A stretch of 64,000 nucleotides of DNA from Dyella japonica A8 (GCF_000725385.1 NZ_CP008884.1:4030001-4094000); one strand, 5' to 3'; numbered from the stretch's first letter, positions 19,032 to 27,718 are shown. The notes: generated from the sequence alone by a model not told the origin. Numbers and translations: made by a program.

Positions 19032-19066
19032 AAAGCTTACGTCTAAGCCAGCCAGACGCAAGCTTT
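19032..19066 (-). promoter_or_regulatory. Stem-loop in the leader of the fimT-pilE operon
   Basis: Arms 19032-19044 and 19054-19066 (AAAGCTTACGTCT and AGACGCAAGCTTT) are inverted repeats with 12 of 13 positions paired and a 9-nt loop. The structure starts 27 nt before the fimT ATG. There is no U-tract, so it does not look like a terminator. It may be an RNA leader structure or an operator. Confidence 0.6.
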
Positions 19067-19072
19067 AAAGTC

Positions 19073-19105
19073 GACAAACGGTAGGTTATTTCTGACAGAC
19101 GGTAG
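19073..19105 (-). promoter_or_regulatory. Two direct repeats 21 bp apart: candidate AlgR/LytTR-type binding site
   Basis: On the plus strand GACAAACGGTAG (19073) and GACAGACGGTAG (19094) differ at one position. Read toward fimT, the cores are ACCGTTTGTC and ACCGTCTGTC. LytTR-family regulators bind paired direct repeats about 21 bp apart, and AlgR of Pseudomonas recognises ACCGTTCGTC-like sites and activates the equivalent fimU-pilVWXY1Y2E operon. The match and its position are what I see; binding is inference. Confidence 0.6.
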
Positions 19106-19469
19106 AACCGGTGCACTCACCCACGCATCATTCGTGAGCTGAATCACGCTTCCATCGCCAGGCAAGTGAGGGCAAAAGCGGACGAAACGGCGTTTAATGG
19201 ACGAAGAGCCGTTCCGTCCTGGACGACGATGCAGCCGCCTGACGGGGTGTGGAGCGGCGCCATAATCGACACGAAAGAAATAGCGCATAACTTTCGTTTA
19301 TCTGACTTTTGTCGCAGATGCGACTGACTTCGCAATATATTGCCGTCGCCATGTTCACCGCTCAGCGCATCGACCATGCCGGCGGCGGGTTCGATCGGAG
19401 CGCCGCGGGTTTGTCCTGAGGCCAACGCCCCGGCAGCGCCCATCCCGAACCCGGCTTTGCTCCTGTCCT
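19106..19469. other. Spacer between the pilin operon and the hydrolase gene
   Basis: I find no coding region or RNA gene. It has a locally AT-rich stretch at about 19260-19345, unlike its surroundings. It separates a minus-strand gene end (19470) from the operon leader, so any promoter here would serve fimT. Confidence 0.5.
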
Positions 19470-20276
19470 TCAGGCTGCCTTCTCTTCGAGCAGGAAATCC
19501 AGAACCGTGCGCGTATACAGATCCGGATGCTCCACGTTGGGCAGGTGGACGGCCGGCATCGTCACCAGGCGCGCGCCCGGCACGGTCGATGCGATGAACT
19601 CCCCATGGCTGGCCAGCGTGACGGTATCGTCCCTGCCCGCAATCACCAGCGTGGGACGGTTGATCAGCGCAATGGTCCGGCGCATGTCGGTGTCGCGCAC
19701 GGCGGCGTAGGAGCCGGCCAAACCCTGGGGCGCGGTGGAAAGCAGCATGTCGCGGAACGGTTCGACATCAGGGTGGTTTGCTTCGAGCATGGGCGCCGGG
19801 AACCAGTTGGCCAGGAACGCCTCCGCGACAGCGGCCATGTCAGGTGATGTCTTCAGCGCGGCGATGCGTGCATCGAACTCGCTGGGAGGCCCCAGCCGGG
19901 CCGACGTGTTGCTGAGGATGAGTTGATCGATGCGTTCCGGCGCATGGATGCCCAGCCACTGCCCCACCAGGCCGCCCAGCGACAAGCCAAGGAAATGCGC
20001 CCGCTCGATGCCGAGCGCATCCAGCAGCTCGATCACGTCGCGACCCAGCCGGTCCATCGAATAGGCGCCCGCCGGGGCATCCGACTGGCCGTGGCCGCGG
20101 GCGTCATAGCGCAGCACGCGAAAATGCGGGGTCAGCGCGGCTATCTGGCCATCCCACATATGCAGCGTCGTGGCGATGGAGTTTGAAAGGACGAGCACGG
20201 GCTTGTCGTCCGTGCCGTCAAGACGGTAGGCCAGGCGATAGCCGTCGCCGGTGGTGATGAAAGTGGTGTCGTTCAT
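19470..20276 (-). CDS. Alpha/beta hydrolase, similar to 3-oxoadipate enol-lactonase (PcaD)
   Basis: 268 residues with a complete alpha/beta-hydrolase fold. The nucleophile elbow GLSLGG puts the catalytic Ser at residue 99. The oxyanion region is SNSIATTLHMW, RYDARGHGQSD follows, VIAGRDDTV carries the acid, and PAVHLPNVEHP holds the catalytic His. The SNSIATTLHMWD and RYDTRGHG-type segments are those of 3-oxoadipate enol-lactonases, which hydrolyse the lactone in the beta-ketoadipate pathway. No other pca genes are nearby, so the substrate may differ. It is divergent from a LysR-type regulator across 117 bp holding a palindrome, so regulation by that protein is likely. Confidence 0.8.
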   Translation of the reverse strand: MNDTTFITTGDGYRLAYRLDGTDDKPVLVLSNSIATTLHMWDGQIAALTPHFRVLRYDARGHGQSDAPAGAYSMDRLGRDVIELLDALGIERAHFLGLSLGGLVGQWLGIHAPERIDQLILSNTSARLGPPSEFDARIAALKTSPDMAAVAEAFLANWFPAPMLEANHPDVEPFRDMLLSTAPQGLAGSYAAVRDTDMRRTIALINRPTLVIAGRDDTVTLASHGEFIASTVPGARLVTMPAVHLPNVEHPDLYTRTVLDFLLEEKAA

Positions 20277-20358
20277 GGCGCTTCGCTCCTTGGGTGGGGT
20301 CCGGGCCGGTGCCCGGTTCGGATGGAGATGCTAAGCGCCGCCCTTTCAGGTAAAAATT

Positions 20359-20380
20359 ACAAAGTTTTGAAAAACTCTGT
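20359..20380. promoter_or_regulatory. 22-bp palindrome in the hydrolase/LysR intergenic region, candidate operator
   Basis: The arms ACAAAGTTTT and AAAACTCTGT are separated by 2 bp, with 9 of 10 positions complementary. It lies 14 bp before the regulator ATG, in an AT-rich patch between two divergent genes. That is where a LysR-type protein would bind to control itself and its neighbour. Confidence 0.55.
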
Positions 20381-20393
20381 AGGTATTTCAGAC

Positions 20394-21305
20394 ATGAGCG
20401 CCTTCACCCTGCACGACCTCCAGTGCTTCGATGCCGTGGTCAAGGAAGGCGGCTTCCAGGCCGCCGCCGAGGTAATGAACCGCTCGCACCCGGCGGTGTT
20501 CGCCGCCGTTGCCAAGCTGGAGCGGCAGCTTGGGCTTGAGCTGCTGGAGCGCGGCGGTTACCGCGTGCAACTCACGGCGGCAGGCCAGTCCTTTCATCGC
20601 CGCGCGCAAGCGCTATTGCGCGAACTGGAAAGCCTGCACGCCCACACCGCACAACTGGCCATGGGGGCGGAGAGCGAATTGCGGGTCGTGATTGGCGACC
20701 TGTGCCCAGTGCCGCAGACGCTGCGCCTCCTGAGCCGCTTTTTTTCACAGCACCCCAGCACCCGGCTGCATCTGCATTTCGAAGCCGTCACCGGCCCATG
20801 GGAGCGACTCTTCAACGACGAGGCGGACCTGATCTTCCACCGCGTGGACAAGCACGATGCACGCACCGAATGGGTGGACCTATGCCCGGTGCCGATGATT
20901 CCGGTAGCCGCACCGGGCTTCCTGCCGTTTCGTGCCAGTCGCTCGATACGCCGCGAACAGCTGCGCGAACTCACGCAATGCATCATGCGCGACACAGCGC
21001 AAAGCCCGGAGTCACGCAGTTACTTTGTGATGGAAGGCGCGCCGCAGTGCACGGTCGCGGACCAGCTCATGAAGAAGGAAGTCATCCTGCAGGGCATGGC
21101 CTGGGGGCACCTGCCCCGCTTCCTGATCGAGCAGGAACTGCGCGATGGCAGCCTGATATCCCTCGCGGGCCGGTATCTCAGTGGCGCCGTGGAGGAGTTG
21201 GTGGTGGCCCGCCGTCATGACCGGCCACACGGGCCGGTGGCGAACCAGCTGTGGCAGCTTGTCCAGGAGCACGCGGCGCAATGGCGAACCACGCCGTCGC
21301 ACTGA
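20394..21305 (+). CDS. LysR-family transcriptional regulator
   Basis: 303 residues. The N-terminal winged helix-turn-helix spans about residues 3-62: LHDLQCFDAVVKEGGFQAAA, then NRSHPAVFAAVAKLERQLG and LELLERGGYRVQLTAAG. These are the standard LysR features. The C-terminal effector-binding domain follows to the end. The ATG at 20394 is chosen because the HTH begins directly after it; the frame is open upstream but no better start is visible. It is divergent from the alpha/beta hydrolase and probably regulates it. The effector is unknown. Confidence 0.88.
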   Translation: MSAFTLHDLQCFDAVVKEGGFQAAAEVMNRSHPAVFAAVAKLERQLGLELLERGGYRVQLTAAGQSFHRRAQALLRELESLHAHTAQLAMGAESELRVVIGDLCPVPQTLRLLSRFFSQHPSTRLHLHFEAVTGPWERLFNDEADLIFHRVDKHDARTEWVDLCPVPMIPVAAPGFLPFRASRSIRREQLRELTQCIMRDTAQSPESRSYFVMEGAPQCTVADQLMKKEVILQGMAWGHLPRFLIEQELRDGSLISLAGRYLSGAVEELVVARRHDRPHGPVANQLWQLVQEHAAQWRTTPSH

Positions 21306-21521
21306 TCGTTCCATGAGGCGCCCGCCGATGCGGGCGATCCCGCCACTGCGTGGTGGATACGGACACGGAAGCGCCGACGATGGACAGGCACTGTCTCGCG
21401 CCTAACGGATTGCCCTTCCGCATGGAGAAACCACATTGACGGAGCGCTGCCGGCTCAGTGAGACTAGCCGCGCTTCGTCATCCGATGCCCAACCAACGCG
21501 CACAGCCTCGCTGTCGCGCAG
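21306..21521. other. Proximal part of the spacer after the LysR gene
   Basis: Nothing supportable is seen in this part. The rest of the 308-bp spacer, to 21613, contains the structured leader described next. Confidence 0.4.
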
Positions 21522-21613
21522 TCGGAACCGAGGGGTGCTGCGACGGACTTGGTCCGCCACGCTCGGTTCCGATCCATCAAACAAGGGCGCCCTCCATTGA
21601 TGGAGGATTTGCC
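21522..21613 (+). promoter_or_regulatory. Structured 5' leader with occluded ribosome-binding site
   Basis: An outer perfect 11-bp inverted repeat (TCGGAACCGAG at 21522-21532, CTCGGTTCCGA at 21562-21572) encloses a smaller hairpin with stem CGGAC/GTCCG. Further down, CCTCCAT at 21591-21597 and ATGGAGG at 21600-21606 are perfect complements 2 nt apart. This places the Shine-Dalgarno GGAGG (8 nt before the ATG) inside a short helix. It suggests control of translation initiation, for example by temperature, a ligand or an alternative fold. No known riboswitch class is recognised. Confidence 0.5.
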
Positions 21614-22486
21614 ATGCCCCACCCTGTTACTCATCGTCTTGCCATCGCCACATCCTCGATGATTCCGGACATCCATCCGGATGACGCCCACCTGGCGACG
21701 TCGTTGCAACGCCTTGGCATCGAGACCGTCGCCTGCGTCTGGAACGATCCTCGCGTGGACTGGACGCGCTATGACGCCGTGCTTATGCGCTCGACCTGGG
21801 ATTATTTCAAGCACTACGCCGCCTTCAGCGCATGGCTGGAAAAGCTGCCCGTTCCGACCATCAACCACAAGGCGCTGCTGCGCTGGAACAGCGACAAGCG
21901 CTACCTCCCGGAACTGGCCGCGCAAGGCATCGACATCATTCCCACCAGCATCGTGTCGGGGACACATTTGCGACAAAGGCTCGCCGGGATGAGCGGCCAG
22001 GAGATCGTGGTAAAGCCGACGATCAGCGGCACGGCCTGGCATACCGCGCGCGGCAAGGTGGGTGATGCGGCGTTTGATCAGGCCATCGCACAACTGCCGA
22101 TGGCGTTCGAGTATCTGGTGCAGCCGTTCGTGCCTGAAGTCGTCAGCGATGGCGAGTTGTCCCTGCTGTTTTTCGACGGTGAATTCAGCCACGCCGTGAT
22201 CAAGCGGCCTGCTGCTGGCGATTACCGGGTGCAGTCCGAATTCGGCGGCACCGCCCAGCGCGTGGACCCCGATGCCGCTCTTATCGCCAGCGCGAAACGC
22301 GCCCTCACCGCCGTGGCTGCACTCGGCCATGCCAACGTGGCCTACGCGCGCGTGGACGGCGTAATGTCCCAGGGGCAGTTCCTGTTGATGGAACTGGAGA
22401 TGATCGAGCCCTTCCTTCACCTCAGCGACCGGCCGGAAGCAGCGGAGCGTTTCGCAGGTAATCTGCGGAAGCGCCTGACGACGTAG
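21614..22486 (+). CDS. ATP-grasp superfamily protein (RimK/glutathione-synthetase-like)
   Basis: 290 residues. The N-terminal domain begins HRLAIATSSMIPDIHPDD, followed by RYDAVLMRSTWDYF. The central ATP-grasp core has LLRWNSDKRYLPELAAQGI, GQEIVVKPTISGTAWHTARG and a Glu-rich FEYLVQPFVPEVVSDGELSL. The end FLLMELEMIEPFLHLSD would hold Mg-ligating Glu residues. This arrangement occurs in ATP-grasp ligases annotated as glutathione-synthetase-like, including the cycloserine-pathway protein DcsG. It probably joins a carboxylate to an amine using ATP, but the substrates are unknown. ATG 21614 has a GGAGG sequence at good spacing, which lies in a hairpin. It is not part of a clear operon. Confidence 0.8.
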   Translation: MPHPVTHRLAIATSSMIPDIHPDDAHLATSLQRLGIETVACVWNDPRVDWTRYDAVLMRSTWDYFKHYAAFSAWLEKLPVPTINHKALLRWNSDKRYLPELAAQGIDIIPTSIVSGTHLRQRLAGMSGQEIVVKPTISGTAWHTARGKVGDAAFDQAIAQLPMAFEYLVQPFVPEVVSDGELSLLFFDGEFSHAVIKRPAAGDYRVQSEFGGTAQRVDPDAALIASAKRALTAVAALGHANVAYARVDGVMSQGQFLLMELEMIEPFLHLSDRPEAAERFAGNLRKRLTT

Positions 22487-22751
22487 CGCCGCCAATAGCC
22501 CTCGCCATGCCCAAGCTCGTCATTCCGGCGCAGGCCGGAATGACGGATCGGGAACACGAGGGACTTGTTGGTGACTCTTCGCTCGTCGCGCGAGCACTCC
22601 CCGGAAAAGCTCCAGAACCGAGGATCATCAAGGGCATTATTTGAATGCGTGCCCGGGATCAAAACCAGGCCTTTCCGGCCACCGTGATAGCTCCAGCTAG
22701 GGAAGCCCAGCAGAGTGCAGCTTCATTGAACTGGTACCACGCGCAGCGAGG
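22487..22751. other. Spacer between the ATP-grasp gene and tRNA-Thr terminator
   Basis: It contains the short family-A hairpin at 22518-22545. I see nothing else I can support. Confidence 0.5.
22518..22545. repeat. Short hairpin related to repeat family A (copy A4)
   Basis: CGTCATTCCGGC and GCCGGAATGACG are perfect 12-bp inverted repeats around the loop GCAG. The outer GTCATTCC/GGAATGAC matches the ends of the family-A elements, but the middle of the stem differs and no long interior is present. Confidence 0.75.
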
Positions 22752-22793
22752 AAAAACAAAAAGGCCTGCGGGGCTGAAGCCACGCAAGCCTTT
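22752..22793 (-). terminator. Intrinsic terminator of tRNA-Thr
   Basis: Read on the minus strand, AAAGGCTTGCG pairs with CGCAGGCCTTT (one wobble-type mismatch). The helix is followed by TTGTTTTT. It lies just downstream of the tRNA 3' end. Confidence 0.75.
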
Positions 22794-22801
22794 GATTTTG
22801 C

Positions 22802-22877
22802 TGGTGCCGGAAACAGGAGTCGAACCTGCGACCTACGCATTACGAATGCGCCGCTCTACCAACTGAGCTATTCCGGC
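22802..22877 (-). tRNA. tRNA-Thr (anticodon CGT)
   Basis: The 76-nt cloverleaf has acceptor arms GCCGGAA and TTCCGGC, the D-arm AGCTCAGTTGGTAGAGC, the T-arm with GGTTCGACTCC and an encoded CCA end. The anticodon loop TTCGTAA gives anticodon CGT, which reads the threonine codon ACG. It lies between the ATP-grasp gene and ispH, on the ispH strand, with its own promoter and terminator. Confidence 0.96.
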
Positions 22878-22889
22878 GAAGAACCGCCA

Positions 22890-22918
22890 ATTCTACGGAG
22901 CGAAACGAAACGGCGCAA
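22890..22918 (-). promoter_or_regulatory. Sigma-70-type promoter for tRNA-Thr
   Basis: On the minus strand TTGCGC (-35) and TAGAAT (-10) are separated by 17 bp. The -10 ends 12 nt before the tRNA 5' end, which fits a short precursor leader. Confidence 0.6.
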
Positions 22919-22930
22919 GACGTGGAGCGC

Positions 22931-23890
22931 TCAAAGGCTGGCGGAGACGCCACCGACCAGACGCAGCTCCTTGGGCAGCGCGAAGGTGATGGTTTCCGGC
23001 TCGCCGTCGAGCTCGCGCACGGCACCCGCGCCCCACGACTGCAGGCGCGCGATGACGTCGCGCACCAGCTTTTCCGGTGCCGAGGCGCCCGCGGTGAGGC
23101 CGATGCGGGTGACGCCGTCGAGCCAGCTGCGCTCGATGTGCTCGGCACCGTCGATAAGGAAGGAGCGCACGCCCTCTTTCTCCGCCAGCTCGCGCAGACG
23201 GTTGGAGTTGGAGCTGTTCACCGAGCCGACCACCAGCATCAAGTCCACGGAGGCGGCGAGGCGACGCACGGCGTCCTGGCGGTTCTGCGTGGCGTAGCAG
23301 ATGTCGTCCTTGCGCGGGCCTTCGATGTCGGTGAACGTGCTGCGCAACGCCTCGATAATCGCCTTGGTGTCGTCCACCGACAACGTGGTCTGGGTGACGT
23401 AAGACAGCTCGTGCGGAAACTTGGGCTTCAGCGCGGCGACGTCTTCCACGGATTCGACCAGCAGGATCTCGCCCTTGTTGGCGGGGTTCCACTGGCCCAT
23501 GGTGCCTTCCACTTCCGGGTGGCCTTCGTGGCCGATGAGCACGACGCTGCGGCCGGTGCGCCCCAGGCGCGCCACTTCCATATGCACCTTGGTCACGAGC
23601 GGACAGGTGGCGTCGAACACTTTCAGGCCACGCTGGTCGGCCTCCTCGCGCACGGCCTTGGACACGCCGTGGGCGCTGAAGATCACCGTGGCGCCGTCGG
23701 GCACTTCGTGCAGTTCTTCCACGAACACGGCGCCGTCGTTGCGCAGCTTGTCGACCACGTAGCGGTTGTGCACCACTTCGTGGCGCACGTAGATGGGAGC
23801 GCCGTAGGATTCGAGCGCGCGCTCGACGATGGCGATGGCACGGTCCACGCCGGCGCAAAAGCCACGGGGATTGGCGAGCAGAATGTCCAC
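22931..23890 (-). CDS. ispH: 4-hydroxy-3-methylbut-2-enyl diphosphate reductase (IspH)
   Basis: 319 residues. IspH makes IPP and DMAPP in the last step of the MEP isoprenoid pathway, using a [4Fe-4S] cluster. All three cluster cysteines are present: GFC at residue 12, DATCPLV near 96 and ICYATQNRQ near 197. The active-site signatures EVVHN, GHEGHPE and GSVNSSNS are also conserved. The start is a GTG at 23890 with GGAG 7 nt upstream, giving [15 protein letters not shown]. In many gammaproteobacteria ispH sits beside lspA and fkpB; here lspA is upstream but no fkpB is present. Confidence 0.97.
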   Translation of the reverse strand: MDILLANPRGFCAGVDRAIAIVERALESYGAPIYVRHEVVHNRYVVDKLRNDGAVFVEELHEVPDGATVIFSAHGVSKAVREEADQRGLKVFDATCPLVTKVHMEVARLGRTGRSVVLIGHEGHPEVEGTMGQWNPANKGEILLVESVEDVAALKPKFPHELSYVTQTTLSVDDTKAIIEALRSTFTDIEGPRKDDICYATQNRQDAVRRLAASVDLMLVVGSVNSSNSNRLRELAEKEGVRSFLIDGAEHIERSWLDGVTRIGLTAGASAPEKLVRDVIARLQSWGAGAVRELDGEPETITFALPKELRLVGGVSASL

Positions 23891-23966
23891 GGAAGCTCCG
23901 GATCGATCGGGCGGCTGACAGATCCGGATTATCGCACGGCCGGTGAGGCCGTACGTGATGGCGCGT

Positions 23967-24458
23967 TCAGGCCTTGGATTTGCCCTGGAACAGGCCGAAA
24001 ACCACCAACGCCACGGCCCCCACGGTAATCCCACAGTCGGCGAAATTGAACACCGGGTAGTTCCACTCGCGGAAATAGACGTGGATGAAATCGGTGACCT
24101 GCGAGGCGTGCAGGCGGTCGATCAGGTTGCCCAGCGCACCGCCTACGATCAGGCTCACCGGCAGGGCCGTCTTCCAGTCGCCGCGCGGCGTGCGCGATAG
24201 CCAAGACACCAGGACACCGCTGATCACCACCGCCAGCAGCACGAAGAACCAGCGCTGCCAGCCATCGCCGGCGGCGAGGAAGCTGAAGGCGGCGCCCTTG
24301 TTGAAGGCCAGGGTCCAGTTGAGGAAACCGGGGATCACCGGGTGCGGCGTGCCCGCGGGCTGCAGCGCGGCAAGCGCCCACCACTTGCTCAGCTGGTCGA
24401 GCACGATGACGACGGCGGAGAGCAGGAGCCAGTTGAGGGCGTTGGGTTTGGGTTTCAT
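23967..24458 (-). CDS. lspA: Lipoprotein signal peptidase (LspA, signal peptidase II)
   Basis: 163 residues with four predicted transmembrane segments. It cleaves the signal peptide of diacylglyceryl-prolipoproteins in the inner membrane. The catalytic aspartates are in GNLIDR and FNFADCGI. The conserved region [10 protein letters not shown] and the early DQLSKWW also match the family. It lies 265 bp downstream of ileS on the same strand and 76 bp before ispH. An ileS-lspA-ispH order is common. Confidence 0.96.
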   Translation of the reverse strand: MKPKPNALNWLLLSAVVIVLDQLSKWWALAALQPAGTPHPVIPGFLNWTLAFNKGAAFSFLAAGDGWQRWFFVLLAVVISGVLVSWLSRTPRGDWKTALPVSLIVGGALGNLIDRLHASQVTDFIHVYFREWNYPVFNFADCGITVGAVALVVFGLFQGKSKA

Positions 24459-24540
24459 GGGGAATCTGTGTGTCGTGTCAGGTTCGCGCCAATCTCATCA
24501 GTGCGCAAACCAAATCATTGCCAAGGCTCAACCTACCCTC

Positions 24541-24654
24541 GTCATCCCCGCGAAGGCGGGGATCCAGTGACTTCGTCAGCCGCAGCGTTCTGAAGGCGCT
24601 GGATGACCAGCCATTCGGCTGTTGAAAGACACCTCCCGCCTTCGCGGGGATGAC
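24541..24654. repeat. 114-bp inverted-repeat element, family A (copy A2)
   Basis: The arms GTCATCCCCGCGAAGGCGGG (24541-24560) and its complement (24635-24654) are perfect over 20 bp. The interior segment ending GGATGACCAGCC..GGCTGTTGAAAG is the reverse complement of the interior of copy A1 at 11586-11710. It occupies most of the ileS-lspA spacer. Confidence 0.85.
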
Positions 24655-24723
24655 GGTCAGGAGGCGTGTCCGAGAAGTGAAGTGTTTCTCTTCGCTCGCC
24701 TACTCAGGCGAAAAAAGCCTTGC

Positions 24724-27591
24724 TCAGAACCAGCGCCTATCCTCACCCGGACCATCCACATTGCTGATGCAGCGATCGCACAGCTCCGGGTGGTTCGCAT
24801 GTGTGCCGACGTCGTCGCGACGGTGCCAGCAGCGCACGCACTTGGCGGCGTCACTGACAGTGGCCGACACCCACACGTCCGCGCCTTCCAGCTCCGTCAG
24901 CACCGCATCCGCCGGCTGGCCACCGGCCAGGTCCAGGCGAACATCCGACGTGATGAAGAAGAAGCGCAGTTCAGACGCCGTCGGCTGGTAACGCGCGACG
25001 ATGGCCGGATCGGCATGGATCGCCAGCTTGGCTTCCAGAGAAGCGCCGATCTGCTCGCCCTTGCGCATGCCTTCGAGCACGCGCGAGGCGGTGTCGCGGA
25101 TCGCCAGCAGGTCGGCCCAGTAGCGGCGCTGCTCCGGCGAGCCCTGGGTGGAGGACAGGCCGTCGTACCAGGTTTCGAACAGCACGCTTTCGCTGCGCTC
25201 GCCCGGAAGGTGCTGCCAGATTTCCTCGGCGGTGAAGGTGAGCACCGGCGCCAACCAGCGCACCAGCGCCTCGGCGATGCGGTACATCGCGCTCTGCGCG
25301 CTGCGGCGACCGTGGCTTTCGGTCGGCATCGTGTAGAGGCGGTCCTTGGTGATGTCCAGATACAACGCGCCCAGCTCGTTGGTGCAGTAGTTCTGCACGC
25401 GCTGCACGATCTCCGGGAAGTCGTAACGATCGTACGCCGCCATCACGGCCTGCTGCGTGTCGTACGCCTGCTGCACGGCCCACTGGTCCAGCAACAGGCT
25501 CTGCTCCACCGGCACCAGGTGCTTGGCGGGGTCGAAACCGTCGAGGTTGCCGAGCAGGAAGCGTGCGGTGTTGCGGATGCGGCGATACGTATCCGATACG
25601 CGCTTGAGGATCTCGTCCGACAGCGACATCTCGTTGCGGTAGTCGGTCGAGCAGATCCACAGGCGCAGGATGTCCGCGCCCAGGTTCTTCATGATGTCCT
25701 GCGGCTCGATGCCGTTGCCCAGCGACTTGGACATCTTGCGGCCCTGCGCATCCACGGTGAAGCCGTGGGTGAGCACGTCGTTGTACGGCGCCTTGGCGAA
25801 CATGGCCGACGAGGTGAGCAAGGAGGACTGGAACCAGCCGCGATGCTGGTCCGAGCCTTCCAGATACATCACGTGGTAGCTGGACGCCTTGCCCTGCTGC
25901 AGTTCGGGACGCTGGCCCACCACGGCGAAGTGGCTGACGCCGGAGTCGAACCACACGTCGAGCACATCCAGGACCTTTTCATAGTCCTTGGCCTGGTCGC
26001 CCAGCAGCTCGGCCGCGTCGAGCGCATACCACGCATCGATGCCGCCCTGCTCCACGCGCTTGGCGACCTGCTCCAGCAGCGCAACGGAATCGGGATGCGG
26101 TTCCTGCGTACCCTTGTGGATGAACAGCGCGATCGGCACACCCCAGGTGCGCTGGCGCGAGATGCACCAGTCGGGACGGTCGCCGACCATGCCGGCGATG
26201 CGTTCCTCACCCCAGGACGGCACCCAGCGCACGTGCTTGATCGCGTCGAGTGCGGTGTTGCACAGGCCTTCCTTCTCCATGGAGATGAACCACTGCGGCG
26301 TGGTGCGGAAGATCACCGGCGTCTTGTGGCGCCAGCAATGCGGGTAGCTGTGCTCGATCTTGGCGAAGGCCAGCAGCACGCCACGACGGCGCAGCAGCTC
26401 GACGATCTCGTCGTTGGCCTTCCACAGGTGCTTGCCGGCGATGACGGTGCCGTCGAGCGCGACCGGCGTGTCGGCGCGGTAGGTGCCGCGCGCTTCGGTG
26501 TAGTTGAGCGTCTCGATGCCGTATTTGCGCGAGACGACAAAGTCTTCCACGCCGTGGTCGGGCGAGGTATGCACGGCGCCGGTACCGTCTTCGGCGGACA
26601 CGTGGTCACCGATCAGCACGGGCACTTCGCGCGCGTAGAACGGATGCTTGAGCAGCACGCCTTCCAGCGACTGGCCGGCAACGTGGCCGAGCACCTTCGC
26701 CTCACCGTCGATGCCGTAGCGATGCGCGACCTTCTCCACGAGTGCACTGGCAACGACCAGCAGCACACGGTGGCCGTCACGCGACGGGCCTTCGATCAGC
26801 GCGTATTCGAGTTCACCGCCCAGCGACACGGCCTGGCTTTCCGGCAGCGTCCACGGCGTGGTGGTCCAGATCGGGATGGCGACGATGGCGTCGCCCGCGT
26901 CCACGCCGAACGTCTGCGCGAGCGCCTTGGCATCGACGGCGTCATAGGCGACGTCAACGGCCGGCGACACCTTGTCGGCGTATTCGATCTCGGCCTCTGC
27001 CAGTGCGGAGCCGCAATCGAAGCACCAGTACACCGGCTTGGCGCCGCGCACCACATGGCCGTTGCCGACGATCTTCGCCAGCGCGCGCACCATGTCGGCT
27101 TCGTACTTGAAGTCCATCGTGCGGTACGGGTTTTCCCAGTCACCCAGCACGCCCAGGCGCTTGAAGTCCGTGCGCTGCAGGTCGATCTGCTGCTGCGCGT
27201 ACTCGCGGCACTTCTGTCGGAAGGCAGCGGCGTCGAGCTTGTCGCCCACGCGGCCGAACTTCTTCTCCACCGCCACTTCGATCGGCAGGCCGTGGCAATC
27301 CCAGCCCGGCACGTAGGGCGCGCGGAAACCGGCCAGCAGGCGCGACTTCACCACCACGTCCTTGAGCACCTTGTTCACCGCATGACCGAGGTGAATCGCA
27401 CCGTTGGCGTACGGCGGGCCGTCGTGCAGCACGAACACCTTGTCGCGGTTGGCCGCGCGTTCCTGGATCTGCGCATAGCGGCCCACCTGCTGCCAGTCGG
27501 CCAGCCACTTGGGCTCGCGCTTGGGCAGGTCGCCGCGCATCGGGAATTCCGTCTGCGGCAGGTTGATGGTGTTCTTGTAATCCTGGGTCAT
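24724..27591 (-). CDS. ileS: Isoleucyl-tRNA synthetase
   Basis: 955 residues. It charges tRNA-Ile in the cytoplasm. The class I signatures are present: [15 protein letters not shown] near residue 50 (HIGH equivalent HLGH) and [14 protein letters not shown] (KMSKS). The editing (CP1) domain shows [17 protein letters not shown] residues, read here as [14 protein letters not shown]. The C-terminal zinc-binding part has [12 protein letters not shown] and [10 protein letters not shown]. The ATG at 27591 is preferred over an upstream extension because the protein begins [16 protein letters not shown], the normal N-terminus. Downstream is lspA; upstream is a spacer with three hairpins. Confidence 0.97.
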   Translation of the reverse strand: MTQDYKNTINLPQTEFPMRGDLPKREPKWLADWQQVGRYAQIQERAANRDKVFVLHDGPPYANGAIHLGHAVNKVLKDVVVKSRLLAGFRAPYVPGWDCHGLPIEVAVEKKFGRVGDKLDAAAFRQKCREYAQQQIDLQRTDFKRLGVLGDWENPYRTMDFKYEADMVRALAKIVGNGHVVRGAKPVYWCFDCGSALAEAEIEYADKVSPAVDVAYDAVDAKALAQTFGVDAGDAIVAIPIWTTTPWTLPESQAVSLGGELEYALIEGPSRDGHRVLLVVASALVEKVAHRYGIDGEAKVLGHVAGQSLEGVLLKHPFYAREVPVLIGDHVSAEDGTGAVHTSPDHGVEDFVVSRKYGIETLNYTEARGTYRADTPVALDGTVIAGKHLWKANDEIVELLRRRGVLLAFAKIEHSYPHCWRHKTPVIFRTTPQWFISMEKEGLCNTALDAIKHVRWVPSWGEERIAGMVGDRPDWCISRQRTWGVPIALFIHKGTQEPHPDSVALLEQVAKRVEQGGIDAWYALDAAELLGDQAKDYEKVLDVLDVWFDSGVSHFAVVGQRPELQQGKASSYHVMYLEGSDQHRGWFQSSLLTSSAMFAKAPYNDVLTHGFTVDAQGRKMSKSLGNGIEPQDIMKNLGADILRLWICSTDYRNEMSLSDEILKRVSDTYRRIRNTARFLLGNLDGFDPAKHLVPVEQSLLLDQWAVQQAYDTQQAVMAAYDRYDFPEIVQRVQNYCTNELGALYLDITKDRLYTMPTESHGRRSAQSAMYRIAEALVRWLAPVLTFTAEEIWQHLPGERSESVLFETWYDGLSSTQGSPEQRRYWADLLAIRDTASRVLEGMRKGEQIGASLEAKLAIHADPAIVARYQPTASELRFFFITSDVRLDLAGGQPADAVLTELEGADVWVSATVSDAAKCVRCWHRRDDVGTHANHPELCDRCISNVDGPGEDRRWF

Positions 27592-27623
27592 TGCCTGGGG
27601 ATGCTCTGATGGTTTACTGGATG

Positions 27624-27653
27624 TCGAGACAGTGCGTGCCTGCACTTTCTCGA
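27624..27653 (-). promoter_or_regulatory. Stem-loop in the ileS leader
   Basis: TCGAGACAGTGC and GCACTTTCTCGA form inverted repeats with 11 of 12 positions paired and a 6-nt loop, starting 33 nt before the ileS ATG. There is no U-tract. It could be a leader RNA structure; no T-box features are seen. Confidence 0.45.
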
Positions 27654-27688
27654 CTCGCCAAATTCGGCACCTGTCCGAACCTGGCTCC

Positions 27689-27718
27689 GTAGAGGAAGCA
27701 CTACCGTGCTTGCTCTAC
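27689..27718. repeat. REP-like hairpin with GTAG/CTAC ends
   Basis: The arms GTAGAGGAAGCAC and GTGCTTGCTCTAC pair at 12 of 13 positions around a 4-nt loop (TACC). A GTAG tetranucleotide at the base of a short imperfect palindrome is typical of REP sequences in Stenotrophomonas and relatives. Confidence 0.6.

Noticed and set aside
19006..19105. Sigma-54 promoter for the pilin operon
   Set aside because: No GG-N10-GC element fitting TGGCACG-N4-TTGCA is found upstream of fimT.
24622..27609. 995-codon open frame opposite ileS
   Set aside because: IleS is certain from its HLGH and KMSKS motifs; the opposite frame is compositionally an artefact.
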